Shown one piece after another: positions 44,426-55,889 of a DNA stretch of 64,000 nucleotides; position 1 is the stretch's first letter; each line of letters begins with the position of its first letter. The DNA lies in assembly GCA_030435675.1 (NCBI GenBank), contig CM059624.1, positions 2,566,769 through 2,630,768 on the forward strand, read 5' to 3'. This DNA comes from Steinernema hermaphroditum. Taxonomy: Eukaryota; Nematoda; Chromadorea; Rhabditida; Steinernematidae. A program made the translations under genes and the position numbers. Below the pieces are notes generated by a model. That model was not told the origin of the DNA. It saw only the letters and a program-made list of their open reading frames with translations, and made no database searches.

Positions 44426-44508
44426 AGGGATAGGGATAGGGATAGGGATAGGGATAGGGATAGGGATAGGGATAGGGATAGGGATAGGGATAGGGATAGG
44501 GATAGGGA
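44426..44508 (+). repeat. (GGGATA)n hexanucleotide microsatellite
   Basis: About 14 uninterrupted copies of GGGATA. It differs from the usual nematode telomere unit TTAGGC, so an interstitial telomere is not the default reading. Runs of three G repeated at six-base spacing could form a G-quadruplex on this strand. Confidence 0.95.
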
Positions 44509-46499
44509 CCCTCGGGTCTCCAATGGATGGACTCCTTTCGGACCTTACTTAATGTTTCCCAATTCCAATTCCATCACAAAATCGAATCTATTCCATTTTC
44601 ACTCACTGTTTCCCACACCCCTGACGAAACTGCCTAGAATATTCCTACACAACAGAAGCGTCACAAAAAGATAGATCCCAAAAGGCCACCAGACGAGATT
44701 TAATGGAATTGTCGCTGTCTCATCTAAGTGAACGTGCATCTAAGGCTGGATGGAGTAGGCCGGCCAGAGGCGTTTTCGAAAAACAAACAACACTTAGAGC
44801 TGGTCCTTTAAAGAAGCTTTTTTCCGAGAAAGTTTCGATTTGGTGAACTATGTGTTAGTACGAATAGAGAAGCACATCCGTTGAAAAAGTGAGGGAATAG
44901 TGACCAGAGGAGACTGCCTGGAAAACATTGAATAAGGTCCGAGAGGAGGCCACCCAATGAAGACTCGGGGAGTATAAGGGGGTATATTAGGTATCCCTAT
45001 GTAGGGTCTAGAGAGGAGGCCATCTCAAAGGTACAAGGGGACGCGTAAATCCGTATAGTAGAGTAGGAACAGATCCATTAAAATACGTGACAACAAAAAC
45101 CAAACATCGGAATGTGTCCATAGATTGGACCCATCCGTTTGTCTGCCACTCTATTTGAACAAAGTCCAGAGATTTAGGGGAACTTTAGTCGATCTTCTTG
45201 TTAGAAAGTACAACTGTCGTATTATTGGACGTCAGTCCCAGAGGACGGAAGCAGTCAACGCTTTGGCACTTTCAAGAAACGATTGTACTTTTTGAGGATT
45301 GTCTTAAAAAGTTTAGGGGCCCAGTAACTATTTGTCGCAAAGTTATGTGGACAGGATATCAGAACGGCCTCCGTGCGCCAGGCACCAGACCATAAGAAGA
45401 AAAAATATTTTCCAGATTTGCTCAGTTGACCAAAAGGCGACACCCCTGGGTATTAGCATAATTGAATTTTGCCACATTAGAAAAAACATTGACGAAAAAA
45501 CGTTTCTTGGAAACGGCGAACGAGAGTGAATAATGCGAAAACAGAGCGTGAGACAAATAGTGAAGAAACTTAAAGTGCCAAAAAGAATATTCTACTGAGG
45601 CGACCCTGAAAATTACTCGAGGATGAAAGGGTTTTAGTTACCTGTGATTCAGAAATAGAGAAATATGACACCCTCCGGTGAACAGAATAGAAGATAGGTT
45701 GTTTTTCAAAACAGCTTATCTCTGTTTTTGCTGCTTGTTGTTCAGCCCATTAAAAAACAAATGGACGAATAAAAATAATACAGAAAAAGCAAATCAGCAG
45801 CGCGTAAAGATGGAAAGATGTTAAAGGTTTTTCGATGCAGTAACTTAAGCGTCTTTCCACGAAGACCATGAAGAGTGGACTCCTCGTTCTAAGTCCAAAG
45901 TGTGCGACACCAGCTGATACGATTCTTCAGTCCGTCGGCTATGTTCCACCGTCTGGACTTCTAGATCAGCTCTTCGCCTACTGAAAGAATCGCCGCTTTC
46001 GACTATGATGTCGAGCCCTGAGCCGAGTCCACAAGAAGACCGGTGACTATGGTCTAATACAGTGCCTTCTTGCGAATTCGGCTTGGGCACTGGCAAAAAA
46101 ACGTTCTGCACGGCGTTATGTCATTGATTCATAGATCGATACCGAGTTAGCCGAATGACTGAGCCTGAACCGGTTGAGAGAGAGGAGAGAGACCAGGAGA
46201 TGAACATGACAGAGTGTAGTAAAGCCTGATAGTTTTCATCGGTGAATGAGGAGTTCAACCCATATTACGATGTCCCAAGCGCCATAAAATATATGATATT
46301 CTTGTCAGTCTTTGTCTACATCGGCTCAGCCGCATGACGGTTAACCACTGACTGATCGGCTGACTTGCGGATCGGCTCCCACCGGCTGGTGCCCATCTCC
46401 TCTAGCTAATAACAATTCACGACCCAATCGGTTGAAGGAATAGTTACAGAGGGACAAGCCACCTAAGCTAAGCTTCAAAGCTTTTAAACTAGAAGGATG

Positions 46500-47110
46500 A
46501 TGAAGCTTCCTTGAAAAGCCATAAAAGTGTCATACTTGAAAGAATAGTATATGACTTTCGATGCAAGGAACCTTAGGATTAAATGACGATATCCACGAGG
46601 TCGAGGAAACTTCCTTGTTAGGCCACTGAATAGTGTGGGTTTGACGGCTTTGTCAGAAAAATAGCCGGAAAGCAAGTACATATAAGTGAGTCTTCTAGCA
46701 GGAAAAAGGAATGACGAGGCCACGGAAAATCCGTTTCACATGAGTTGACGTGTTGATATAAAGTGTTGGGAAAAACATGTACCTTAACATGATGAATGTT
46801 GCAAAACATTACAAGGGCGATCAATGAACGATAATTTAGACAACGCAATCCGTTAATGCGCCTAACGAAATTTGAGTTGTGACATAAAGACACGTTGCGG
46901 AAAAGCATAGCTCGATAGGGATAAGCCAAGGTTCAAAGTTGATAGCTTTGAGGGTGAAGAGGCTTCCTTGATAGGTCATGAAAGTATTCTACACAAAAGA
47001 ATAGCATGTGACCTTCGGTACAAAAGTAAAACAACTATGGAATATCAAACGGCTCAAAAGACGATAGCTACGAGGTTGGGGAAACTTCCTTGTTAGGTCA
47101 GTGTGTTTTG
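46500..47110 (+). repeat. Local direct duplication, about 460-480 bp offset
   Basis: Two blocks recur in order: AAGCTTCCTTGAAAAGCCAT...GACTTTCG (46500-46562) with GGCTTCCTTGATAGGTCATG...GACCTTCG (46961-47020), and CGAGGAAACTTCCTTGTTAG (46602) with TTGGGGAAACTTCCTTGTTA (47076). Identity is roughly 75-85 percent by eye. Confidence 0.65.
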
Positions 47111-50100
47111 TGGAGGCGTAATGCCTACTTTTTGATGTCCACAAACACGGGAAGCTTCATGCCCTGACTCGTCAATGAGAGGCTAATTTAGGTGGACTTC
47201 ATGGACCGTCACAAACCACCTAGACATCCGAGACTCTCAATATTTAAACAAATCCATCAAGGACTGTATTATATGTCAGGCGGTGAGTTGAGTTAATCAC
47301 GTCTATGATAAGAGGTTAGCCTGAAGGTAGCTGTGGTAAAAGCTTAGCCAACGAATGAACGAGAAATTCATTGGGAAGTGAATGTTCATCAAACGAGAAG
47401 AGTTCACAAAAGGACAAAGCCAGTTAAGAAAGTAAAATTATCCGCCATTTTTCGTCCATCAATCCATTATTCTAAAGCTATCTAAGCACAAGATCTGATT
47501 GAAGAAGAGCACTCACATTTATGGCTCCCTTGGAGCAATTGAACTTTTGTTTACAAAGCTCAGGATAAGGGTTGTTTTCGACTGATCTTCAGAAGTAATC
47601 CCATTAATACCCGTGGCAAAGGGAAAGTGACTGAGAAGATTAACTGGCCTAGGGCAACCGAGGCTCTCGAATGCACATCTCTAGCATTATCCACGAAAAC
47701 AATAGTACGGTCGCAATAGAAAACATATAATTTAATTATTTTTCCACAAAACACTCATGTCCTCTTGTTCTCACACTCGGAATTTTTTGTCAAAATACAT
47801 GGACATGCATGAGAGATGTGGATATCCTCCATAAGAGAAAGTGCCCTACTTCCGCAAATCTTGCCGAAAACGGAGGAAAAAGAGAATCCTGCGGAACAGC
47901 CGACCGGATTATGGGATCGAAAGTTATTGAAGGGCACTTCGGAGGGCCAGCAGCGGAGGGAAAACAAGCACTTTATTGTTTATTTTGCGGGGAATTACGG
48001 ATGCACTTCGGCCAATTCTGCTTTCACTGGCTACTATCCGTTCAGGTTAAATAGACCCGAAACAGTAGATTACATGAAATGTTAATGTTTTTCTTGTGAG
48101 TGTTTCCCACCATCGCCGAGACGTGAGAATCTTTATTAAATATAAACATTGGGTCCTTGGGAATTGACTCATTTTCTCATTTGCTTTCGTCGGCACTTTG
48201 TGAAAAATAGAGAGTCTAAGTTCCGGCAGGGTTACGTATCAGTATCAAAGGGGTATATTCACAGGGTATATTTCAGAAACCTATCTTCATAGGGCTCCGT
48301 GAAAGCCTCTTGGACAGCGTTTTCGTACAAGCTTCGATCACCAGTGCGAGATGGGCATGTGGAAAATGTCAAAAATAGGTCTTTTTGAGAGCGCGTCAAA
48401 GGGTTCTCCTACGAACTTCGCCTAATGCTCGCATTCGTAAGTCTAATTCAGTTCACTTCCATCAAAGGCTCATCCAATTCAAGCACTCTTGCAAAAAGGG
48501 GCATGCTGGCCGGTTATTTGGGAGAGCATTACTAAACGATCTTTGAGGTTATGTTGGATTATCCGAGCCCATTAGTTCATGTTCTGTCAGGGAAATTTGA
48601 ACAGTTGGTCGATAAACTACACGATATAGCCTCTTCAACACACAGTGTCAACTCGCCAGGTCGATGATGTTTCGAGTTCTCTTGTTAGGAACTACTTTTT
48701 GGGGTTAGATAGTTGTTCGAAGATTGATTTAAAATGTCGATTTTCCTACATATTTGCTGTGTCTGTCAGATAATCTTAACGAGATTTCGACAGAATGTCT
48801 TTCAGAAGGATAGATCGAGAAGGATAGAAAAAAAACGAAGCGAAACAAAAGGTTTCACATCACAAGAGGGCTACATGGCTGACGGATCGGTGGTCGAACG
48901 GCTGAGCCAACCGATAAGTGGAATGACGGACTGGTTACGAATGGCCTACCTGATGCCCATCTCTGCTAGTACTGAAAAAAAAAGGGAAAATTGAAAATTG
49001 TAAGGGAAAATTGACGCTCATAGACTCATTTTTATTCAACTCTACACTAGTATAGAAATAGAGGACCTATCAATCCCTAAGACACGGTAACAATGGTCGT
49101 ATGGATCATTTCAAAAGGTTTTCATTTGTAATCTGTCGGTGTTGGTTCGTTTCTCTCCTCATTCTGTTTCCATGTCGAAAAGGTTAAAATCTTTTTAGAA
49201 TTTATTCTAGCGAACAGAAGAGAGCAGCTGGTTCATTTATGATATGTATGGCATGGCCTGAATTCCGACAGTAATAAGCCTAGCTAAAATACTGGGCACT
49301 ATAGACAACCATCATCCTTCCACTTTCCCATATTTCAGATGAAAATATTTCTGCATTTTTGCAAGTACAAACTGCATATTAATTTTTGCACTGTAGTTGG
49401 TCACGCAGATTCTAGTACGTTATTATACATAATAGATAGGATTAAAGTACATCTATATGTTATAGACATCTTGTGAAAACGCAAAGAAAACGCGCCAATT
49501 ATGCAAAAGACTACACTTTTAACAGAATGAATGCCGCATTGATCACCAAACTGCATTGATTCAAATATTTAGTACCCTAAAAGGCATTCGTTGCCTCAAA
49601 AAAGAAGACGAGTTTCCAGAACGAGCAATGTCTCATCCGACGTCACAATAGAAGCATTTAAGTGTAACGCAATTTGTGCGTCAAAAGACGACATTCCTGA
49701 ACATCTACGGAGTGGAGATAAGAAAGCGGTCGTCTAAAATTAAATTGACAATGTACTTTCAACGACGATCGCTAGCTACGGTACTTTCTGCCGAAAACGA
49801 ATAGTGATTATGTCGATCAAGAAGGCCAGAGCTACCACGACCGCCTATCCAGCCCGGCCTATCCACAACGTGTACGGTACCTTATCATAAAAAATCGCTA
49901 ATGAGGAATTGTCCGTTGCGGGAACTAAGACCGTCACTGAGGACGTTCAGACTAGACCTGCGCTTACAAATGGCGCTGATTAACCTATAAACGTTGATTT
50001 CGACTCATATTGTCCTGTACCCGTTCACGGATCAACGCAATACCGAAGGTTACACAACTTCCCTGTTGTCCTTGGTGTTGAATACGCGACAATTAAGCGA

Positions 50101-50783
50101 AGACACAAAGGCAACAACACAACAATGAACTACAAACAATTACATTATTTGATGTCACATGCTGTGGACACCTGTGATTCATTAGCAGGAGAAGAGGACG
50201 AGGTTGATTGTAAGGGGCATGGAACTAATGTACGTTAATTAGTTGACTGCATGTCTTAGCAGTACAAATAATTACCTTGAGAACTTCTACCGACCACAAT
50301 GGCGGTTTAGGCCAATTAAAACAATTGTAGCGCATTATCGAAAGGTCTCGTCTACTTCTACAGTTTGCTAATAGTCTGAAATTTTCGCAAAAACATCGCA
50401 GCACGGCCGTGAGCTTACGTAAGCAGATTTAGATCTGTAATGCGTAAAATCAGTGTAAGGGATCAGTGATCAGTATGAGAAGAGCAGACAGAAAACATAC
50501 ATCAGTGTTTTTGGACATTGAGTACAGTAGAGCATAGGGCGTAGCAGTGAATCAGTCATTGACTTGAAGTTCCGAACAAGTGTACTTGTAAGTGATTCTT
50601 GTAATAACTTTGTCATCTTGAAATAACAAATCTATTAAGGGTAGGGCCCTTTAAAAAGAACGTTTATTCTCCAACATCATAAATAGGTCGATAACGTCCG
50701 GATCCAACTAACCATCAAACTGCGAGGCGTTAACGGAGTTAATCGTTAACCGTCCATCTCATGTGCTTTATGCTTTTCGACAA

Positions 50784-50848
50784 CGAGGTTTACATAGAGC
50801 GCCCGCTTCGCATGCGGGAAGTCCGGGGTTCAAACCCCCGTACCTCCA
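50784..50848 (+). pseudogene. tRNA-Ala (CGC) pseudogene
   Basis: The 3' two-thirds (GAGCGCCCGCTTCGCATGCG, then a clean T-arm GGGGTTCAAACCCCC and TACCTCCA) is a good tRNA-Ala with anticodon CGC. The 5' part GAGGTTTACATAGAGC lacks about 8 nt of the D arm and does not pair fully with the acceptor. Confidence 0.7.
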
Positions 50849-50971
50849 ACTTTTGTCGATCACTTTCGACGTTTTCCTTCATTGCTGCGATAAACAAGAA
50901 TTTTTTTTTCAGACAACGGAAAAAAGATTACACTGCCTGCCCCCAGCGTAAATAAGAAGATGAAAGAAGTT

Positions 50972-51049
50972 CGCAGCGGGGTTCGAACCTACGCGGGCAA
51001 TGCCCATTGGATTTCAAGTCCAACTCCTTAACCACTCGGACATCGCTGC
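50972..51049 (-). pseudogene. tRNA-Ser (TGA) with acceptor/T-stem deletion
   Basis: The minus-strand sequence GCAGCGATGTCCGAGTGGTT has a TTGGACTTGAAATCCAA anticodon arm and a variable arm (GGGCATTGCCC) typical of tRNA-Ser. The T-arm runs straight from TTCGAACC into CCGCTGCGA, leaving too few bases to form both T-stem and acceptor. The total is 78 nt, where about 82 is normal. Probably non-functional. Confidence 0.65.
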
Positions 51050-51059
51050 ACGTGCGTTC

Positions 51060-52285
51060 TTGTTGACACAATCTTATATATGCCCAGAAAGAAAAGCTTC
51101 ACATGTGCTAAAATCTCGTTTTTGCTATAACTTGGCAAAGAAGTTGATTTTGAGGCGTAGCATCACGCGAAATGTTGCCCACTTTGCAACCACGACGCAA
51201 GGAGAACTGGGCTCTGTTTATTGTTGTTTTGATGCGATTTCTATAAAAGTGCAATGAATGAGGGACTTCGCAGTTTCAGCGGGATTTCCGCTTCTCGGGA
51301 AGTGAAAAAATGAAAATGAATAACAAAAGAACCACGTCCGATATTCGGACTCTAGGGTGACGAAGGTTGAGGACGGTTCAAGTTAGGGAGTAGAGCAAGC
51401 CTCTGAATATAGGGGATGAAGTTCTAGTCTACATTCTATAGAAAGCAGGCGATCAAAACTCTGACCGAGATGATAAAATGTTGGCCGAATCCACATGACA
51501 GATGACGGAAAGAAGAAGGATTATAATCGCACTTATGACGCACGTTGGAATCTGAAAAATGTAAACCTAAAAAGAGGGCAATAGAAGCCCGCTGCTCTTA
51601 TTTTCAATAACAAACTGAACTTGGAAAATCGAATTTAGCTCGCCGTGAATGACAGTACCCACTAAAACCGAAAAACGAAGAGAATGATCGAAAAATGTAA
51701 GTGCAAATGCCTGTTCTCCCTCGCTTATGAGCCCATCGTATACGACGTAAATACTCTAGGCCCGATCTGTTATGCATTGGATACAAATGGCAGAAAAGGG
51801 CACTATGTTTTCAAGGTAATCAAGCGGACTTGAAAGCACGGATAATGGTCAATTTGCAAAACAATCAACTCACGCTATGTGGAGCAGATCTTCGACAATA
51901 CACTACAACGTAGAATTATGAAATGATCGCTTGCTTTCATTATTTGGTTATTATTTGATCCTGACATCACTTCATAACTCCCCCGTGGACGAGCGAAAAG
52001 CCTATCGGAGTACGTAAAGGGCATATGATGGGGAAGAGCCTTCTAAAATTAACTTATCTTGAGGAAGTTCATTAGAAAGAATGGCCTTTTGATGTGTGGT
52101 CATATTCCCATGAGATGGATCTACGAGTAGTCTACGTCAAATGGTATATTCGTCATCTGCTCTTCATCTTATTTCAGAAATTTAACAAAGAAAACGGTAG
52201 TTTGTCGTCAAGGACATCGCCCCTTATCAATATCAACATGGAGCCGATTACAAAGATGGAATAATGACTATTGTATTTTGATGCA
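51060..52285. other. Intergenic, nothing recognised
   Basis: No exon, repeat unit or RNA gene could be supported in this stretch on either strand. Confidence 0.4.
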
Positions 52286-52292
52286 AAAAGTT

Positions 52293-52363
52293 TGCATCGG
52301 CCGGGAATCGAACCCGGGCCGCCCGCGTGGCAGGCGAGCATTCTACCACTGAACCACCGATGC
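52293..52363 (-). tRNA. tRNA-Gly (GCC), third copy
   Basis: It is identical in sequence and length (71 nt) to the gene at 11511-11581, with an intact D loop and anticodon loop CTGCCAC. Flanks differ from the trio copies. Confidence 0.95.
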
Positions 52364-52369
52364 TTATAT

Positions 52370-53070
52370 CTCTCATGTTCTCAGAATCTATATACCCTGA
52401 AAAAGAGCTCGTTCTTTGTATTTGTCAAAAATATAAATTAATACAGAGGTACAACAAGGGCAAACGAGAACAAAAAATTGAACGATAGTCCCAAACATGT
52501 ACTGTGGTCTTCGGACAAAGGGTTTATGGCCTGACATCCCTAAAGGCTATAGAGTGATTGGTGATGAAAAAAGTGTTCTTCGTCCGATAGACTTGGACAT
52601 CGAGATGTATACAAGTTTCCACATAAGTCTGAATGCTAGATGGACCACATATGCACTCAGGAAAATTCTATTCTTAGAACGATTCATATGGCCAAAGACG
52701 AAGCTGTTTCTCACTTATTTGTTATTTCCTTTTTCTACATTATCGTCTTCGAAAACAGAACTATTACTGCTGTTTACATCTATATTACTAATAATTAGTA
52801 AGACCTCAAAGTAAACATTATTAACGAACAGCAAGCTTTGCGTAAACTAAAGTATACTTCTGTTTTGTTGAAAATACGCTTAAATTAGGAATCAATTCGT
52901 CGCCATGCATAATGAATTTCACGCAGTTAATCACTGTGTCAACAAAAGACTAACCATCTTATAGGTCATGTACGTAGTTATCAGTGGCTCGTCGATGCTA
53001 AGATTGATAAATAGGTCGTTAAGTATGTTGATAGGACCGAAAAAGAGAAACACAGGGGTAGTGTTTGTTT
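52370..53070. other. Intergenic, one motif-free frame
   Basis: A 105-codon plus-strand frame at 52497-52814 ends in hydrophobic and serine-rich sequence. It has no recognised domain and no splice support. Nothing else is visible. Confidence 0.35.
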
Positions 53071-53079
53071 CGGACAGCC

Positions 53080-53591
53080 ATGAAGATTACTGCTATGTGC
53101 TTGGTTGTCCTCTGCCTTTGCATAGTGGAAGCAAGGGAAAGAAGATCCGTGGACTACAAGAAACTTTGCGTAGTTGATATGAAGGTAAGTTAGTTGACCT
53201 TTGGTAGACAGTTTAGGCAGTCCCCTGGATCCTTTTTCGTCTTGAGTAAAGACTGGTCGTGTGCCCAGTACTAGGTACCTTCAAACCATCGCAACCGTAA
53301 TCATGCTTTTATTGTCGCCTTTTCATACTACCATTTGATGCACCACTCTATCCAGCCTATGACGCTCATGTCATCAACTGAAAAACAACTCGTATTCCAT
53401 TAAACCACAAAAAATGCTTTCAGAAAATGGTCTATCAAGACTCCTCTTCCCTGGAAAGAAAGCTGACCCCAGCACAAGTACGAGAGATGTAGGCTTACAT
53501 CGCGAAATATCGGCCTAGCATCGGATCGGAACTCCCCAAGCACCTGAACTATTGCAAAAACGGACAGCCTATGATCATTCTTGATTTGTAA
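53080..53591 (+). pseudogene. Second small secreted two-cysteine gene, in-frame TAG
   Basis: Exon 1 (53080-53184, 35 codons) starts MKITAMCLVVLCLCIVEARE, a signal peptide, and ends YKKLCVVDMK at a GTAAGT donor. Exon 2 (53424-53591) is in phase 0 and reads KMVYQDSSSLERKLTPAQVR-EM, then a TAG at 53490-53492. It then continues in the same frame for 33 codons (AYIAKYRPSIG...LNYCKNGQPM...LDL) to a natural TAA. Exon length, intron phase, both mature cysteines and the acidic-hydrophobic C-terminus align with the gene at 13845-14246. The TAG aligns with a CAG glutamine codon there, so one C-to-T change explains it. A 57-residue truncated product, readthrough or recent loss are the alternatives. Confidence 0.8.
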
Positions 53592-53599
53592 ATGAGTGG

Positions 53600-54690
53600 A
53601 ACAATATTTGGGACTTTTCATCTGGATATCGTGCCCAGCACCGAAGGGAAGAGAGAAGCGACGACTATGATGTGATACTGTTGTTATTTGTGCTTTTTAT
53701 GACTCACTAATAAGTAAACACTACAACTAACGATGTTTTTCGATACAGTAATAGATTCAATGAAGGAGAATTGGTTAAATTTCACAACCGAACCTGGCTC
53801 GACTCGGCTTGACTGGGCTTGGCTTGGCTTATATATACCTCTCACATCGGCAAAAAGGAAGGCCCAAAACTCAGGGGAAAAACTCAGAAAATTCAGCCTA
53901 AACCGTTCAGGAATGCGTTGCACCCATCCATTCATCATGCGTTCCGTCTCATCAAAGATTAAACATTCTAGGATTCTTAGACGTTTCACGGGAAAAACAT
54001 ACGTTTTGGTCGAAGAACACAACGGAGGACACGTTTTTAAATTAATTATTTGCGGGTCGAGTTTTTCATGAACGTAAATGTGTAGTGTTATGTCCAGAAT
54101 ACCACAGAATATGCATGCTTCCTGATTGGACATCCACGACAAGCAGGCACCAGCGCAAAGATCACAAATCCGGCACAGAAACACGATGATCACGAGGTAC
54201 ATTCACGCACCGCCGACATGATAGCCCTTTGGATATAATATATCCCTCGCTCACTGGCTAACGCGCTATTGTTATTTTTTGTTTACGGCCCTATTCTTAT
54301 CTGAACTCGCGCTTAATTGTTCAAGGAAGCATAAGCGATGAAGCAAAACATAGCACGATATGAAAACAACGCCGCCTGCGACGACCAAAAACCAACAATT
54401 TAGAAGGGTCTTTGGGTCGAAAAAGGAACTGCAATGGCGAGTGAATGCCATGGGTGGATTAGTGATTGCAGTCGAAAATCAAAACAAAGGCGAAGCGATA
54501 AACACAGCAGAGTTGGCAGTGATGATTGGGAAAATAGGAATTTGATGATGCCTCCCTCAGAAGCTGAAGTTTGTCCATGTGACAGGGCAAAGTAGACACA
54601 GACGGACACATGTCACACAATTAGACATTTTCTGACAAGTTCTACACTGCCTTCTCTTCAAATGACGTCGTGTGTGCTTTCTTCTGGCAA
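53600..54690. other. Intergenic with GGCTCGACTCGGCTTG-type repeat
   Basis: At 53789-53830 lies a short run of CTGGCTCGACTCGGCTTGAC and GGGCTTGGCTTGGC related to the repeat in the SLC46-like intron at 16.0 kb. Frames nearby are motif-free. Confidence 0.4.
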
Positions 54691-54695
54691 CAAGC

Positions 54696-55883
54696 ATGCC
54701 AATCAAACCACTGGACAAAGCCGTTGATCACAGAATGCTCTCTGAAATTGACCGAAACACAAAGGATGACTTTGAACACTACCGATATTTAAATAAGTGC
54801 ATGGATGTAAAAAGAGGTCGAGCAAAGGTTAGTAGGAAATAGTACTACTGAATGTATTAAAAATAGTATGACTTAGCTCTTGTTATGTGTGAAAATAACG
54901 TGGCTGCTGCTACGCTCCCTGTGAAGAATGCCTAAAGAGCGATTTTCCGCATTTCCTATTCGTCAAAAATAGGATTTTGTTATGACTTATTTAAAGATCC
55001 TCCTACGTGAAGGTAGCATCGGAGTCGATAATAATAGCTCAGCGCTCATGGCCTTTTCTATTTTAGTAAAATTATACGCTGATCGGAAAACTGACCGAAG
55101 CATAAGTTTCTAACAAGAATATGTACCGAAAAAAGTTTATTAAGAGAACCTCAGCTTGAAGGCAGAGATCACCGATAAGAAGTCGATCCAAAGTCCCGAG
55201 CGATCGGTCGGGTCGTCCACTCGCTCTCTCTGAGGCTGTCTGAGCCGACTGAGTTGAGTGAGCGGTTGGCGCAATGATCGCCCCGTTCCAATCCGTCGTT
55301 GCTGGCGTGGAACGTAAGCCAAGAAGACCACCCGCGCCGCCCACTCAAGCCGAAGAATCGCCCCAACTTCGAAGTCTGCGACGCCAGCCGCTCAGAAGAT
55401 GGAATTCCACTTCGCCTGCCGTGCTTCAACACCGCGCATCTTCTGAATAGAACCTCTTCGTCGCTTCAAATCCCGCGCACACTGATGGGACAGCTACCTT
55501 CAGCTCCGACGTCGAAACTACGAAAAAAAGAAGAGAAGTAGCGCCTACGGTGATCTCTGGTTTTTTCTTTGTGTATTATGAGATTTCTTGTATGGTGAAT
55601 GCCATAGGTTCAAGAGTAAAGTGAGACAAAAGCATAAATTCTTAACGAGGTACTGAAATTTATGAGTTTATGCTCAATGAAGCTCAAGAAAACCTGAGTT
55701 TTAAGGCAGAGACCATCGATAAGACGCGGAAGGTTATGGAGGAAGGCTGCGCCTCGACTGCGACGAAACTCGAACATATCAAGGTCAGCTGATGAACATT
55801 ATTTTGTCACATTATTTAAGAAGTGTTTTCGTGGTCAGGTCAGCCAGTGTGAAAAGCTCAGCAGAATGAATTTTTCCCGATAG
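54696..55883 (+). CDS. Small coiled-coil protein, possibly SNARE-like
   Basis: Exon 54696-54827 (MPIKPLDKAVDHRMLSEIDR..., 44 codons), exon 55667-55783 (39 codons) and exon 55839-55883 join in phase 0 to give 97 residues. The last two carry a heptad-like pattern (FKAETIDKTRKVMEEG, STATKLEHIKVSQCEKL) that resembles the first half of a Q-SNARE motif such as SNAP-25/29. No second SNARE helix or palmitoylated cysteine cluster is present. Intron 1 is 839 nt and holds copies of two dispersed repeats, and its acceptor (TTTATGAG) is weak. The gene may be truncated or a pseudogene. The SNARE suggestion is tentative. Confidence 0.42.
55175..55520 (+). repeat. Dispersed repeat family B, copy 3
   Basis: It contains CGACTGAGTTGAGTGAGCGG, GGCGCAATGATCGCCCCGTT, GCGCACACTGATGGGACAGC and a nearby GGTGAATGCCATAGGTTCAA block (55590). 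It lies inside the first intron of the small coiled-coil gene. Diverged relatives lie at 57.7-58.1 kb. Confidence 0.65.
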
Positions 55884-55889
55884 GCTATA

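Larger units (their letters stand above)
43490..50780. other. Gene-poor 7.3-kb region
   Basis: No supported gene. Contents I can name are the GGGATA microsatellite (44426-44508) and a local duplication (46500-47110). Frames at 47809-48085 and 48734-48994 lack motifs or splice partners. Base composition is uniform and mildly AT-rich. Confidence 0.4.

Noticed and set aside
44349..44552. Open frame encoding a (GI)n protein
   Set aside because: It is only the translation of the GGGATA microsatellite and has no flanking coding character.
37200..52000. Possible piRNA cluster with CTGTTTCA-type motifs in the gene-poor region
   Set aside because: Scanning by eye found only scattered partial matches (for example CTGTTTC near 39.2 and 52.7 kb), not a clear enrichment.
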